Positions 1-11,057 of a stretch of 64,000 nucleotides of DNA are shown here, one piece after another (the first letter of the stretch is position 1; each line of letters starts with the position of its first letter). The stretch is from Cytospora piceicola (taxonomy: Eukaryota; Ascomycota; Sordariomycetes; Diaporthales; Cytosporaceae): the NCBI GenBank assembly GCA_023375675.1, contig JALQBC010000012.1, forward strand, positions 186,001-250,000, given 5' to 3'. Made by a program: the position numbers and the translations under genes. The notes beneath the pieces are model-generated. The model was given only the letters and a program-made list of their open reading frames with translations. It did not search any database and had not been told where the DNA came from.

Positions 1-2858
1 CAGCTCCAAGTCCAAGTCCAAGCCCAAGTCCAAGTCCGAGCCCAGAGCTCGGTCCGCCTCCACCCCCGCCTCATAATTTGCGCCGCGATATACACGATAT
101 ATCCATTGCTGATATACCTGCTGTTCCAGCGGGCACTCCGAAAGCATCCAGGTTCCTGGATCATCCTGTGGTTTCTACCGACGATAACAGAAAGTCGTTC
201 ATTGAGATCAACCAAGCGAAGCAGCGGCAGGCAGAGGGTATGGCGTTTGCTCAAGCTGTTCGGCGGTCAGCAAGTGCTTCATCAGAGCATGAGTGGGAGG
301 AAACAAGACAGAAGCTTCTGGGTCCCATGCCCGGGACGCCCACTGATGCTCGTACCTCGGCGGCATCGTCTGTGGCTGCCGAATCCCCCGAAGGCCAACC
401 ACGGAGGCCACCAGTTGAACAGAGCCCAGCGTCTGTTTATTCCCACAATTCTACATCGAGTCCGGCCTTCTCGCAGCGCTGGCCGTCTATGCGAGAGAGG
501 CCTAAGGTGGGCGAGTCTCCGACTAAAAGGTCTATGCCCGTGCCCGAAACCCCAACTATCGACGATGCCTTGTCTATTTTCACTGCCCGAACACGCCATC
601 TGTTCGAGATTTTCCGCCTACATGCCGAGTCCGCGAAACCGCTTCTATCGTGTCTGCCTGATGACCTTGCTCGGGCAGCTCTATGGTGGTTTCTAAAGGG
701 GCGAATGGCGTTAGAGTTATCTATCAGGGAGCAGCCACAGACACCCCAACATAAGGCACAGATTGAAGCGTCCCGTCAACAGGCTTACGTGGACCTCGCT
801 AAGGCGTACTGGCTCTATGAGGAGGTCCTTCCCGAAACACTGGGAAGTATGAGCAGTCCCGTTGATGCAGAGGTGCATGATGTTGGGCAGGCCATCATGT
901 CGCAGTTGAGGAAATTATCCTCGTCCATGAAGCGGAACGGGTTCCTCCCGCCAGAGGAAGCTATGATATCCCAATCTATTGATAAAACGATATGGGTAGA
1001 ATATCCTGCCATCAGTCAAGACGTCACGTTGCTTCTTTGGGGCTCCAGAGGTGGGGCGTTGACTCAACAACGGCCTGTCACTGGGATGCCGCTGCTGACT
1101 GCTCTGCCGTTGGGTGATACGGCCGAGATGTTTTGTTTCGGGCGTTACTTCGTGGACGGGTTTCTCATGGAGCAGGGAGCGGAAAGCCAACCGCTCCATT
1201 TCCCCTGCTTCATTTCCATCACAAGATTTACGAAGCAGTCCACTCTCGATTTTTGCCTCGCGAGCCAGAACGGCTCGGTACAGTTCCGGATACAGAACAA
1301 TAAAGCGGTAGGACCCACGTGGGAGGACGTTAAATGGCGTGCAGAGAAGGGCGCCCTCGAGATCAAACTGCCCCGTGGTTTTGTGCTCGTCGTCAAGTGT
1401 AGACCGCAGGATTTCAAGGTCTTGTGGGGCATGCAAGATTTCAGCGCAAAGGCGCTTGCAACACTACAACCACGGAAGGATGAAGAGGTTGTCTTCAGGG
1501 CTGCCCTGCGTAGCTTCCAATACTTCGACGTCAACGCCCAATCGACGGCCTTCCCGAGAGAACCTATTCGAGATTGCAATGTTGGCCTGTTTGAGAAGAT
1601 AGTCAAAGAGTCCTCGCCGACTGGGCAAAGGGTCTATCATCGGGGCTTCCGCCTTGCGGTTGTAACGGGTCCGACTACGAAGATGCTCAGTGCGGTCAAC
1701 CATAACTATCTTCCTCAGGTACCTGTCCAGTTTGGATTCCTGCGTGGCGAGCAGAGCGAACCGGCTCTCCTCCTAAGGTTTGAGGACGGAAACTCGAACG
1801 GCAGGATGGTTATGGCTTTCAACGACGAACCTGAGCGTCTTCGATTCCACAGTCTACTCATCGGGACAGCTGTGGAACAGGATGAGAAAGTCTTCTCCGA
1901 GGTGCCAATCATGGGGTACAGTATCGCACAGAATCACCATTTCGAGGCTATCAAGGGATTTTCGCAGTTCCCTTGGTCGAGAGTCAGGGTCATCAATGAA
2001 GATGGTGAAGATGAGATTCCGGAGACGGTGCTGGCCGAGAAGCTGAAGATCGTCGTTGACTTCAAGTGTGGCACCATATCCGACAGAGTCAATGTCGCTC
2101 CCGGGGAGCTCAAGATCAGACTATCAGTCAAAGACAAGACTAGCCTTTCTATTTTGCGCCAGCCGCAGCGGGATTTCACGATTGCACTGTCCGAATCTCA
2201 GGTCTCAAAGCAGACCCCAGACGACATGCGCAAGGCCCTGCAGTTCGTCACTCGCGAGCCATCAGTGCGGCGCTTCACATTTACTAGCCAGAGGAACTTG
2301 CATGAGTTCGAGGAGGCATTGACGGGATTCAAGGTCCTCTTTGATGGCAACGCAGCCATCTTTGCTATTTCTCGCCGGCGCATGGTAGTGCCCATCTACA
2401 AGAAGTGGGAAGCAACTGGCTCGAGGATACAGGTTGTTCAATCCGAGAACATCATACAGGTGCTGGTATTTTTCGAGGACTTCCATCACGGAGAGAGTAT
2501 GATTTTCCCGCTCAAGCCAACAGACATTTTCGAGTCAGTCACTCGCAATAAGCTGGTTGGTATCAAGATCGACGATGCCAAATTCCCGCTGCCTCGCATG
2601 CCCGGGGATGACGACGAGTCGGCCGACGATGGGGCTTTTGTTTGCCTGGACCTACCGGAAATACCGGGGGAGCATGATGATATTACCATTCTATTTGAGA
2701 GCGAAGAGGGTAAGTCTCCTTTCCTGAGCTTGCATGGCAAATGTAGAGGCATTGGAGGCAATTTTGCTAACTGTCACAATCCAGAGCGAGATGATCTTAT
2801 TCGGTGCCTCCCAGCACCGGTCAAGGGCGCTAGGATGTCGAGGTCCTTTGGGAAGTAA
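1..2858 (+). CDS. Large hypothetical protein, 5' end outside window
   Basis: The frame is open from base 3, so the start lies upstream; the first visible residues are a Ser-Pro repeat followed by a run of prolines. About 926 residues are visible. The first ~170 are low-complexity and Ser/Pro-rich; a helical segment follows (about residues 195-290, with a DALSIFTARTRHLFEIFRLH stretch), then ~600 residues of mixed beta-rich sequence with regularly spaced aromatic residues. I do not recognise a named domain and saw no signal peptide or membrane segment. A 75-nt intron at 2710-2784 (donor GTAAGT, branch GCTAAC, acceptor CAG) fits well; because 75 is divisible by three and stop-free, unspliced reading merely adds 25 residues. 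It stops at 2856-2858 and is convergent with the next gene. Coding is near certain; function is unknown. Confidence 0.8.
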   Translation, partial: APSPSPSPSPSPSPELGPPPPPPHNLRRDIHDISIADIPAVPAGTPKASRFLDHPVVSTDDNRKSFIEINQAKQRQAEGMAFAQAVRRSASASSEHEWEETRQKLLGPMPGTPTDARTSAASSVAAESPEGQPRRPPVEQSPASVYSHNSTSSPAFSQRWPSMRERPKVGESPTKRSMPVPETPTIDDALSIFTARTRHLFEIFRLHAESAKPLLSCLPDDLARAALWWFLKGRMALELSIREQPQTPQHKAQIEASRQQAYVDLAKAYWLYEEVLPETLGSMSSPVDAEVHDVGQAIMSQLRKLSSSMKRNGFLPPEEAMISQSIDKTIWVEYPAISQDVTLLLWGSRGGALTQQRPVTGMPLLTALPLGDTAEMFCFGRYFVDGFLMEQGAESQPLHFPCFISITRFTKQSTLDFCLASQNGSVQFRIQNNKAVGPTWEDVKWRAEKGALEIKLPRGFVLVVKCRPQDFKVLWGMQDFSAKALATLQPRKDEEVVFRAALRSFQYFDVNAQSTAFPREPIRDCNVGLFEKIVKESSPTGQRVYHRGFRLAVVTGPTTKMLSAVNHNYLPQVPVQFGFLRGEQSEPALLLRFEDGNSNGRMVMAFNDEPERLRFHSLLIGTAVEQDEKVFSEVPIMGYSIAQNHHFEAIKGFSQFPWSRVRVINEDGEDEIPETVLAEKLKIVVDFKCGTISDRVNVAPGELKIRLSVKDKTSLSILRQPQRDFTIALSESQVSKQTPDDMRKALQFVTREPSVRRFTFTSQRNLHEFEEALTGFKVLFDGNAAIFAISRRRMVVPIYKKWEATGSRIQVVQSENIIQVLVFFEDFHHGESMIFPLKPTDIFESVTRNKLVGIKIDDAKFPLPRMPGDDDESADDGAFVCLDLPEIPGEHDDITILFESEEGKSPFLSLHGKCRGIGGNFANCHNPERDDLIRCLPAPVKGARMSRSFGK

Positions 2859-3451
2859 AAGGGGCCATAACGGAGACCTCTTGAGGCCCCAGAGTATACG
2901 CAATTCAAACCAACATCGCATTTGCATTCGGCGGCCTACATCCCTTAAGTACATACATACTCATCCTGCATTTACCGCATGAGATACCCCTGCGTATGAG
3001 TTGGATGATGGAATCGAAACATGAACCACCTTAACATAGATTGGGAAGCCTCATAGGCTTCGGGACGCATTCTTTGACGGGATCAGCGGGCTGGGATGAA
3101 CATTTGAGAGGTGGCGATCTTGTATAATCTAGCTCTATACGACAGTATACTGTCGCTACCATCAAACTTTCATCACGTCAATGTACACACAGAATGTCAT
3201 AGTCATCCATTTAACTGTTTAGAGAATAGACGTGCATGCAAGCAAAGTAATGGGGTATCCTACATAAATGCTATGGCTACAGATGCACGTAGCAAATCTC
3301 GAGCATCTTCCTCTCCTGGAGGAAGACAAACAACCCAACACAGCCAGTTCAATTATTTCAGCCTTTTCATGCCTTGCCCGCTTGAAGTCAGATAAAACAA
3401 ATCAGAATAAAGAAAGACACCCCCGAAGGTGAGCGCCGCAGAGACCCCAGC
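2859..3451. other. Convergent intergenic region
   Basis: This holds the 3' flanks of the two convergent genes on either side. No further gene, repeat or structured RNA was seen. Confidence 0.6.
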
Positions 3452-5078
3452 TCACTCACCCTCCGACAGCCTCATCAGCCGCTCCCCAAGCGCACTGAGC
3501 TCCCTCAGCCTCGCCCTGTCCATCTTCCGCCCATTCTCAAGGCTCACGACACGGGCCTGCAGCTCGGCAATCCTCTCTTCCCGCTCGGCGACCACCGCCC
3601 GCGCCGCCTCCCGGCCCCTGGCGACGCCCTTGACGCGCATCTCGTGCCGCTCCATGGCCGCCTTGAGCGTGCGCTTTGTGGACTCGGAGACGGGCTGCCC
3701 GGAGAGCAGGGAGAGCACCTCCTCGGCGATCTTGGGGTAGTCGTCGACGGCGCCTGCTGGCGACCTACCAGCACCGGCGGCGGCGGCAGGGGTGGACGGG
3801 GTGGACGGCACTGCCGCCGCTGCCGCTGCTGCTGGTGGCACCAGAGCATCCGTCTTCCGGTAAGGCGTGGGCGTTGTCGGATCCCCCACTGCTTCCGGCT
3901 GGGACTGCGTCTCCTTGTCGCCAAGCTCGCGCACGGGCGACGACATGAAGCCCACACGCCGCTGCCGCTTGGCGCTCCGCCCGCGCTCCTCCGAGGCGAC
4001 GAGCAGGCCCGGTCTCCTGCTCATGGGGGTAGGCAGGCCGAGGTCGCTGCGGATGCCGTCGTTGACATCGGCAGTCCGCTGCGCCGAGGGGGTCTCGTAC
4101 ACGCCCCTGGTGCTCTGCTGCTTCCGGGCGCTCTCGTCCGTGATCTTTGCGAGCTGCCTCTCCGTCTCCGAGTCGACTAGGTCGTCACCCCCGAACTCGT
4201 CGTCGCTTTCTCCCGGGAAGACAGGCCTCTTCCTCTTTGCCGTCGGCGTCACCGGATCCATCAAGCCATTGAGGTGGGGATGAGACTGGAATTTGAACGC
4301 AGGTATGGTACCAGCATCCGCTACCGCCACCCCAGAGCTGGGCGGCTTGTAGGAGGAGTCCCGCAACGTCTGGCTGATATCGCCCACCTGACCTGGCTGA
4401 GAGAGATACGACCTCTGCCTATTCTGCGCCTGCGACAACCGCGGGTACTCCTTATCCGCCAGGCTCGTCGGCTCCGCCGCCTCGTCCGAGTCACTCAGAC
4501 GCAAGTGGTAGCTCTCCTTGGGGTCGTCAAGGCCCCTGAAGACCCTCTGCCGCGGCTTGGGCTGCTTCGGCGCCCATTTTGTAATCTTCGCGTCCGTCAG
4601 CTTCGGGCCCGTAGACAATCTCGACAGGTTCAATGGTGGGGCCGGCTCCGGGGTCTTTGGCCGGATGCTGCCTGTGACGCCGTTCTCGGAGCGGCAGTTG
4701 TGCAGGAGCAGGGCGTCGCGCTCACGGCCCTTGGCTTGGTCGTCCCAGACGAACATTTCGCATTTTCGTTCCTGGCAGGCGTAGAATCGTTTGCCCTTGT
4801 TTTTGGACTCCTTCTTGACTGTTAGGCACACTGCTGGCTGTCGAGGGCTGCAGTCGCCTGTACCGTTTCGCCGTGCAGCTGTTAGCACTCTGTGGAAGGG
4901 ATGGGGAGATATATACATATATGCTGGAGAGAGAATAATAAAGAGAGGGGCTGGAGATTGTGAGGTAGGCAGGTGGGGACATACAGAGCCACTGGCCGTC
5001 CTCGAGGAGGCCTTTCTTCTTTGGCGTGGCGTGTGCTTTGGAGGGCGTCGTGCCCGGCTTGGACGGAGTTTTGAACAT
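3452..5078 (-). CDS. GRF-type zinc finger protein
   Basis: Two exons, complement(3452..4857, 4985..5078), give 499 residues. The 127-nt intron (donor GTATGT, acceptor CAG) splits the codon of the first zinc-binding cysteine; splicing restores a textbook GRF finger at about residues 30-70: GQWLCDC, then NKGKRFYAC, then CEMFVWDD, with ligands C32, C34, C59 and C64. GRF fingers bind single-stranded or structured nucleic acid in proteins such as topoisomerase III, NEIL3 and APEX2. Here no catalytic domain follows. Residues ~75-400 are disordered and Ser/Pro/Lys-rich with alanine runs, and the last ~90 residues form a likely coiled coil (REERIAELQARVVSLENGRK). The start ATG at 5078 was chosen because it leads into the finger by a consensus splice; an ATG at 4918 inside the intron would lose it. 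A DNA-repair or chromatin role is inference only. Confidence 0.85.
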
Positions 5079-5751
5079 GGCTGGCTGTCGATCGCTCCGA
5101 GGTAGGCACCTTCAAAGCAGGTGAACTCTTGCCAAATACAAATTGAGCGGGAGCAGAGACAGATTCCTTTATCATCGGAGGTGCTAGTAGGAAGCCGATA
5201 AAGAGGCAGAGAGAGTAACGATTGTTATCCAACAAACGACCACACAGGCAACGGATGACGGAGGCGGGGGCCGGGGTTTTAATTGAAAGCTAGACCCCTG
5301 TTACAGCTACAGTAGGCGGCCCGATGCGCTGGTACTCCCCACACCAGAGAGCCCCTAGACCCCCTATCAAATACCTACCCAGGTAGGTACCTAGGTACCT
5401 ACAGTAGGTACACACTTGGGTACAATCTACTGTGAACGCTAGAAGGATTCCGGGTTTACTACAAGCACTACGGAATTGGAATCTGACTGAGGCAGATATC
5501 AATCGCCAAGGTCAATCATTTCATTGTCTCTCATAAGTATCTGCATGTACAAGGGACCCAGAAGAAATAGGTATCCGTCTCATCGCTATGCTGAAGATAA
5601 AAGTAAAGTAATGCTGATAAAGTAGCCTCAATGCCTCCAGGACCTCAATTGCCTGGTAATTGAAAATAGGGGTATACGCATCGTTGAGTGTGAATCGAGG
5701 CAGATGAAAACCAGCCATTGTCCCCCATGTCCAGGGTGATTGTATGTAAAA
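5079..5751. other. Intergenic region with TACCTA/TAGGTA cluster
   Basis: This is the upstream region of the GRF gene and the 3' flank of the ELMO gene. At about 5368-5412 it contains overlapping palindromic TACCTA/TAGGTA/CCTAGG words like those in several other spacers of this window. No coding signal was seen. Confidence 0.6.
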
Positions 5752-7962
5752 TCAAACCTCAAAGAAATAATCATTATCCAACCCCTCGCGACTCGGCACC
5801 ACCCCTGCCCCTGGCAGAGGGCCTTGGTAGACTGCATCCACCCTGACATTAAGCAGTCTTATCTTGAGGCCATAGTCACTCACGAGCGTCACCAACTTGT
5901 TCGTCTCTGCCGTGATAGGCGCCTGGTTGAGGAGCATGAGCAATCCATCCAACCACTCGGATGCAAGTGAGTGGTTTAGCGGGAACAAAGTCAAGATGGC
6001 CTGCTCGTTTGTGTCACCGCCGGTGGCCGCCTCATCTGGGTTGACGTAGCTGTAAATGGTGATCTTGGTCGTTGTCTTGGGCTGGCCATGTGCTCCGCCT
6101 ACCATGCCTGCATTGTTCGTCTGGTTTTTGAGCGTGGATCCGCTAGATACACTCCTGGCATCCTCATTCGCCGCCGATACATTGGACACGACAGAACTGA
6201 TAACGCTCAAGTCGACTTTCTCGGCCAGGGCGTCAAGACTGGGTTCAGGATCTATCCTCTCTGGGAAGTCGGCGTAATGCAGGTAGCGTCTGTTGTGGGA
6301 TAGTTTTGCGAACCTCCAAGGCTTCGGCTGGTATAGCTTTGTCTTGTTGCCCGGACCGTCATCCCGTTGCTGTCCAGGCTGGTCCCGCTTTGGTATTGGT
6401 TTGGAGAACCATGACCCTTGGAGCAGGCTACGGATGCGCTGTTCTTTCACGAATGATAGCGCCTCGTGTCTCAGCTCTTCCCGCACCTGGTAGAGTTGTT
6501 GGCCCCATTGCTCGTCGAAAGAGAGATCCAAAAGCTCCATCTGTATTTCTCGCAGCCGCGTGCAGTCGTACTCTTGGAGCTCTTCTTCGACTTCCAACAC
6601 ATCTTTCGACCTCCCAGCTTGGCCGACGACCTGTTCAATGAGTATTCTCATCAGCTCAGCAACCTTCTCGAAATCGTCCCTTTCGGCACCTGTTGCCTTC
6701 CACATCCGGAAGAAGGCATGCAGACCGGCAGTATGTAGTCGAGACCATTGAAGTAGTAGGGGTCTGAAGATGTTGTCGTTGTTCTTCGCATTATCCAGTG
6801 CTTGGTACCCCTTAGTGTCCTCCAGGTCCGCCTTGTCTATCTCGAAGTGCTCATAGAGTATCATAGTGACAGCAAGACTTGAGCTAGCAACAGGACATCT
6901 CTCATAGAGCGGTCTCGTGGATTGTTCCAGAAGCATCTTCTGGAAGCCATCCTCATTCTTGCGCACATAGTCCGTTAAGTCCATCATGCCTAAAAAGCCA
7001 GCGGTGCCGAATTCCGCCGCTGGGCTTTCTGTTTCAAACCCAAGTCTCCGCCATTTCTCTGGGTTGTGTTTCCTGTTACCCTTCTCGCCATCTAATAATG
7101 GTGTCGTGGGTGTGGGCCCGTTGGCAAAAGACCTATCGGGTGCACTGGCAAGGTGCAGACCTTTCAATGCTCTCCTGTGTTCAGGGCGCTCGAGATCAAC
7201 CCTGGTCTCCTTCCATTTCCTTAGCAGCACCTTGGTAAGAGTCTGAAACTCGAGTAACGGATGGGCCAGGTCTTGCATCGCCGAGCTTTGCATCATGTTA
7301 TAGACGGCCTTGATCAATCCCAGATCTTGTAATCTCTTTATAAATTTCGACCAGTCGTCGTTTACCGCTGATTTCACCCCCGTCCCGCCATTTGCCGAAA
7401 CTGCGTCCCGTATCAACGCGTTGATGAGCATCAAGGCGTTTGCGCACAGCGCGTGGTCGGCGGACTGGAGTTGGGAGATAACGTGCTCGAAGAATTGCGG
7501 GTATACGGCGACGGCCGGCTTTAGTGCACGGAATCCAAACATGCCCGGTGCCTTTATAGAGCCTGCGATATTTGTCCCCATCGATGTGGACTCGGACTGT
7601 GAATGCGACACGAGTGCCACGAGGATGGACATTGTGCCTCTCAAGATGTTGACCAGCGGGTTTGTAACGACGAGCTCGACAAGGCGTTCCACGAGCTCCG
7701 CAGCCAGATGACCCTCGAATATATCCCATCCCATATCCACCTCGAGGAGTTTCGTCAGCGATTGGAGTCCGTATGCAAGGGTGTTGCCGCCGCTGCTCAT
7801 GATGAGGCGGCGAAGGATGACGAGGCCGCCCGAAGAGATGAAGACGTCAGCGAAGGCTGGATCATTTATGGAGGACTGGAGCTTGAAGACGGCCATCTTC
7901 CGGGACGCATCCTCATCGCTGGCTAGGCGCGAGAGCAGCGCCGGGATATCTGCCTGGTCCAT
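5752..7962 (-). CDS. ELMO/CED-12 family protein (Rac GEF partner)
   Basis: A single uninterrupted exon encodes 736 residues, the usual length for fungal ELMO proteins. The N-terminal ~230 residues are armadillo-like helical repeats (MDQADIPALLSRLASDEDAS onward). The ELMO domain follows at about 290-470, containing the SRLHTAGLHAFFRMWKATG motif. A PH-like region occupies about 530-700 (KPWRFAKLSHNRRYLHYADF, later LNHSLASEWLDGLLMLL), and a short C-terminal Pro-containing tail ends in DNDYFFEV. In animals and fungi ELMO proteins pair with DOCK180-type exchange factors to activate Rac GTPases at the membrane, controlling actin, hyphal growth and, in plant pathogens, infection structures. The DOCK partner is not in this window. 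The ATG at 7962 begins the conserved N-terminus. It is transcribed away from the cytidine deaminase gene across a 1.3-kb spacer. Confidence 0.92.
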   Translation of the reverse strand: MDQADIPALLSRLASDEDASRKMAVFKLQSSINDPAFADVFISSGGLVILRRLIMSSGGNTLAYGLQSLTKLLEVDMGWDIFEGHLAAELVERLVELVVTNPLVNILRGTMSILVALVSHSQSESTSMGTNIAGSIKAPGMFGFRALKPAVAVYPQFFEHVISQLQSADHALCANALMLINALIRDAVSANGGTGVKSAVNDDWSKFIKRLQDLGLIKAVYNMMQSSAMQDLAHPLLEFQTLTKVLLRKWKETRVDLERPEHRRALKGLHLASAPDRSFANGPTPTTPLLDGEKGNRKHNPEKWRRLGFETESPAAEFGTAGFLGMMDLTDYVRKNEDGFQKMLLEQSTRPLYERCPVASSSLAVTMILYEHFEIDKADLEDTKGYQALDNAKNNDNIFRPLLLQWSRLHTAGLHAFFRMWKATGAERDDFEKVAELMRILIEQVVGQAGRSKDVLEVEEELQEYDCTRLREIQMELLDLSFDEQWGQQLYQVREELRHEALSFVKEQRIRSLLQGSWFSKPIPKRDQPGQQRDDGPGNKTKLYQPKPWRFAKLSHNRRYLHYADFPERIDPEPSLDALAEKVDLSVISSVVSNVSAANEDARSVSSGSTLKNQTNNAGMVGGAHGQPKTTTKITIYSYVNPDEAATGGDTNEQAILTLFPLNHSLASEWLDGLLMLLNQAPITAETNKLVTLVSDYGLKIRLLNVRVDAVYQGPLPGAGVVPSREGLDNDYFFEV

Positions 7963-9266
7963 CGTGAAGTCGACGTAGAATGCCCGTCGCGATAGCAGTT
8001 AGGACGCCTTCGTAGGCGGAGGGGCTCGAGCTCGTTCGTGTAACGAGAGCAATTGACGAGCTGCAGGGGCTCTCCTGGGTGACGTATAATGGGGACCAGC
8101 GTGGCACAGAGGTGTAATCTAGCGTCATAGGTTCTGCATGTCTTGGAGGGGTGCAGTTGTCGGTGTATCGCGAGATGCAATTGTTGTCTTGGTCTGGAAA
8201 TCGGCAGAGGACTGTCAACAGCAGCAGCGTGCAGGAACAGGAACAGGAAGGTCCAATTTAGGGGGTGGAACCTCTGCACGCCGCCGCAACGTCAAATCGA
8301 TCTATGCACTAAGTATTTTAGCTCCCGATATGGGGTACCGAGGTATGTACGGAGTACCGGTTCACTATAAGTACCTACCTACCTACCTAGGTACCTAGGT
8401 AGGCAGGTAGGGAGGGAGGTAGGGAGATAGTTACACACACACGGCAACGTGCTACGCTGTGGAAGATGTGTACAGAAATCCATTGAAGTACACCGATCTA
8501 TAAAGGCTTCCAAGGCTCACCTTGGTCTATGTCCCGATGACAATTATGTATTTCGAATTTCTAGTGTTCACAATTACTCCTTCAACACTCAAGCTTGCAA
8601 GCAGCATAGCATGTTGGCCGGCACAATCCTAATACGTTGTTCAGAGCTCAATCGAAAAGTATGAGTGATGTTCGATTGGATCTCACCGGGACAGCTTAAC
8701 AGCAACCTGCTGGAGTCATGAACCTGATGACAATCCCAATTTGAGGGAGCTGGATATCATGGCCAGGCACCTGATGGCTTGATTTGCCGGTGCCCAATGG
8801 CCGTTGTTAACGTAGCCAGTAAGGGACTGATTTAGGTGCGTAGTTCTAATCACAGGAGAGCTTCCTTATCGTCGACATGTTAGGTAAATAAGTTGTAGAT
8901 AATTCGATGATAACCACCTGGGCACTGTGTTGACACGATACCCTGTGAAGTTTAGTGGCACCGGCCCAAATCTCCCGGCCTAGCACCCTTGATTGTACCG
9001 CCGGCCGTATTATCGTGGCACAGCTCCTTCCACTGTGTTTGTTTTAGAATCACTGGGGCCGGTTACACATCTGGTCCAGAGAGTGCTTCCCTTGGAACGT
9101 TCCCAAAAAGCCTTTGTTTCATTCTCATACAACGCAACAACTTGTATCTTTCAGAACTCTCAGAACGAACCTCCCCCCCCCCATTACTACGAGCTGTAAC
9201 ATCCTAGACTTACAGTGCCACCTTGAATAGTCAGACTTGCAAATTTCAACGATTCATTCATCAAAT
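7963..9266. other. Divergent promoter region, ELMO / cytidine deaminase
   Basis: This is 1.3 kb between two divergent starts. It contains a TACCTA-type microsatellite (listed separately) and a C9 run at about 9174-9182 just upstream of the deaminase start. No ORF with coding character was seen. Confidence 0.5.
8372..8430. repeat. (TACC/GGTA) palindromic microsatellite
   Basis: Tandem ACCT units run into CCTAGGTACCTAGG and then into GGTAGGGAGGGAGG, giving one strand-switching tetranucleotide tract that can fold into a hairpin. Related tracts occur near 5390, 14,815, 15,045, 15,350, 15,750 and 38,420. Confidence 0.8.
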
Positions 9267-9887
9267 ATGGCGCCTCAACCTCCGCCAATGCTCTCTAGCA
9301 TCAACAATCAGCATATCGAATCGACTTGCCAGACCTTTGGCCTGACAGCAGAGGAGCTCAAGAACCTGAAGCGTCACGCCTCTGCCGCAAAAGAAGCGGC
9401 ATATTGCCCCTACAGCAATTTCAAGGTTGGCGCAGTGGCTCTCACAAAAGTGGGCGCCTATATCCAGGGTGCCAACGTCGAAAATGCCGCCTATCCTGTC
9501 GGAACGTGCGCGGAACGGGTGGCCTTTGGGAAGGCCATTACAGAGGGCCACCGTGATTTCAAGGCTGTCGCCGTGTCCAGCAATATCTCTCCGCCTGCGA
9601 GCCCCTGTGGGATGTGTAGGCAGTTGTAAGTGATTCATTCCTGCCATGTGATGAAGACGCCGTTTAAGCTTACTATTTTTACCGCAGTATACGGGAGTTC
9701 TGCGATCTGGAAACGCCCATCGTGATGTTTGATAAGGATGGTAACTTTTGCGTACTACGCTTAGAAGATGTGAGTCCATAGTGTGCTTTGTGGGCCATAT
9801 TCGTTTACTGACTGCATCTGTTCGTAGTTGCTTCCCTTGTCATTCGGGCCAGATGATCTGGATGGCACAAGACAGCGTGTGAAATAA
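9267..9887 (+). CDS. Cytidine deaminase
   Basis: Three exons (9267..9625, 9688..9769, 9828..9887) give 166 residues. The enzyme hydrolyses cytidine and deoxycytidine to uridine and deoxyuridine in pyrimidine salvage, in the cytosol. The zinc site is complete: TCAERVAF supplies C81 and the proton-shuttle E83, and PCGMCRQF supplies C114 and C117. The substrate-binding NFKVGA and NVENAAYPVG segments and the C-terminal LLPLSFGP motif are all present. Both introns (62 and 58 nt) have consensus ends and restore the conserved RQFIREF and LEDLLPLSF joins. The ATG at 9267 (AAATATGGCG context) gives a normal length; an in-frame upstream TTG was ignored. The small homotetrameric family is usually 130-165 residues. 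Confidence 0.93.
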
Positions 9888-10534
9888 GCAGAGACTTCGT
9901 CGGCTGCAAAACTCATATGAGCTCGCCAATCCCGTCAAGCATCGTGAACCGCGGCCATTTAGGTCAGAAAGCTTGCGTCTCTCGTGAGACCCGATCGAGA
10001 CGCTCCGCAATATCACAGATGCCGCCGCCATGAGCCTTGGCTCAATGACCATAGATCTTCAATGCAACAGATTTGGAACCGCGCGAGGAACATTTTAAGC
10101 CTCGGTTAATATGCACTCCATGTCTCCGGGAGAGATACAGACCTGCCATTCTGTTTTTGATGACGCCTGTCAGTTTTGAGACCAAATTGAGTGATGTTAT
10201 ATACCCCGGTGTATCAATTTGACCGAACCGGGGCAGCTATAGTCATAAATCGTCAAGCTATCATCCCATAATATCCGACATAAAGTCAACCTACAATCTC
10301 AAGAGTGCCATGCTCACCCCTCCATCATCCTGGACAAAAGCGTATGTAAAATCGACATCATACCCCCAAACGTATGAATATGCAGGCATAAATGTTGCTC
10401 TGGGTAGACAGGAAATACGCCTTGACGACCCAGAGGAGGGATCGAAAAGGCGACGGTATGGCAAAGGAAACAAACCCCTTCCCTTGCTGATTAAAAATTC
10501 GCAGTCTCCCTACTCAGAAATTCCGAATTTCTCA
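9888..10534. other. Convergent spacer
   Basis: These are the 3' flanks of cytidine deaminase and of the membrane protein gene that follows. Nothing else was recognised. Confidence 0.5.
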
Positions 10535-11057
10535 TCAAAACCCCGTCGCTCGGTTTCCAACCGAAAGATGGTGATTCCAGACAATAATGACCATGGCAGC
10601 GTCCGCAGCCCACGGAAGCCAGCCCAGCAGGATGAGGTTTTCACTGGCACCCGCTTCATATCCAAGCAAAATTGCCACAATAACGATGAACAGGAACATA
10701 ACGGCTTGGGTTGGGTCTTTGTCCCGTCGCCTATAGACGAATGAGGATACGGAGACTCCGAAAACGAGGCATGATGCCAACACCAGTCCTGGTGAGATTT
10801 GGATGCCAAAGTGTACGAATGGTGGGCAGAAAGTCCTTTGGCCATGCTAGGCGATAAAGTCACACTTCGTCAGTTTGCCCCCTTGGCCAGATTATCAAAC
10901 GCGACGAAAAGATGCAACTTACCGCCCTGCGTTCCATCTGGTAGACATGCTCAGATGTGGCAAAAGAGCACAGGGTGGTTGGGATGAGTTCCGCCGTCTC
11001 CACCAGCCAATAGATGACTCCCGAGTTTGACTCGCGCCGAAGTGAAGCTTTTGCCAT
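10535..11057 (-). CDS. Small multi-spanning membrane protein, unknown
   Basis: Two exons, complement(10535..10846, 10923..11057), give 148 residues. The 76-nt intron has donor GTAAGT, acceptor CTAG and phase 0 on both sides. The splice joins an N-terminal segment (MAKASLRRESNSGVIYWLVE) to a region with three strong hydrophobic helices: GIQISPGLVLASCLVFGVS, TQAVMFLFIVIVAILLGY, and LILLGWLPWAADAAMVIIVW. A basic/acidic loop YRRRDKDPTQ lies between the first two. I do not recognise the family. Coding is supported by clean splice phase and by alternating helices and loops; the short length and lack of a known domain leave doubt. Its upstream side faces another small membrane gene about 0.9 kb away. 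Confidence 0.5.

Noticed and set aside
3644..4180. 178-codon plus-strand ORF rich in Gly/Arg opposite the GRF gene
   Set aside because: It is antisense to Ala/Pro/Thr-rich disordered sequence and has no independent coding signal.
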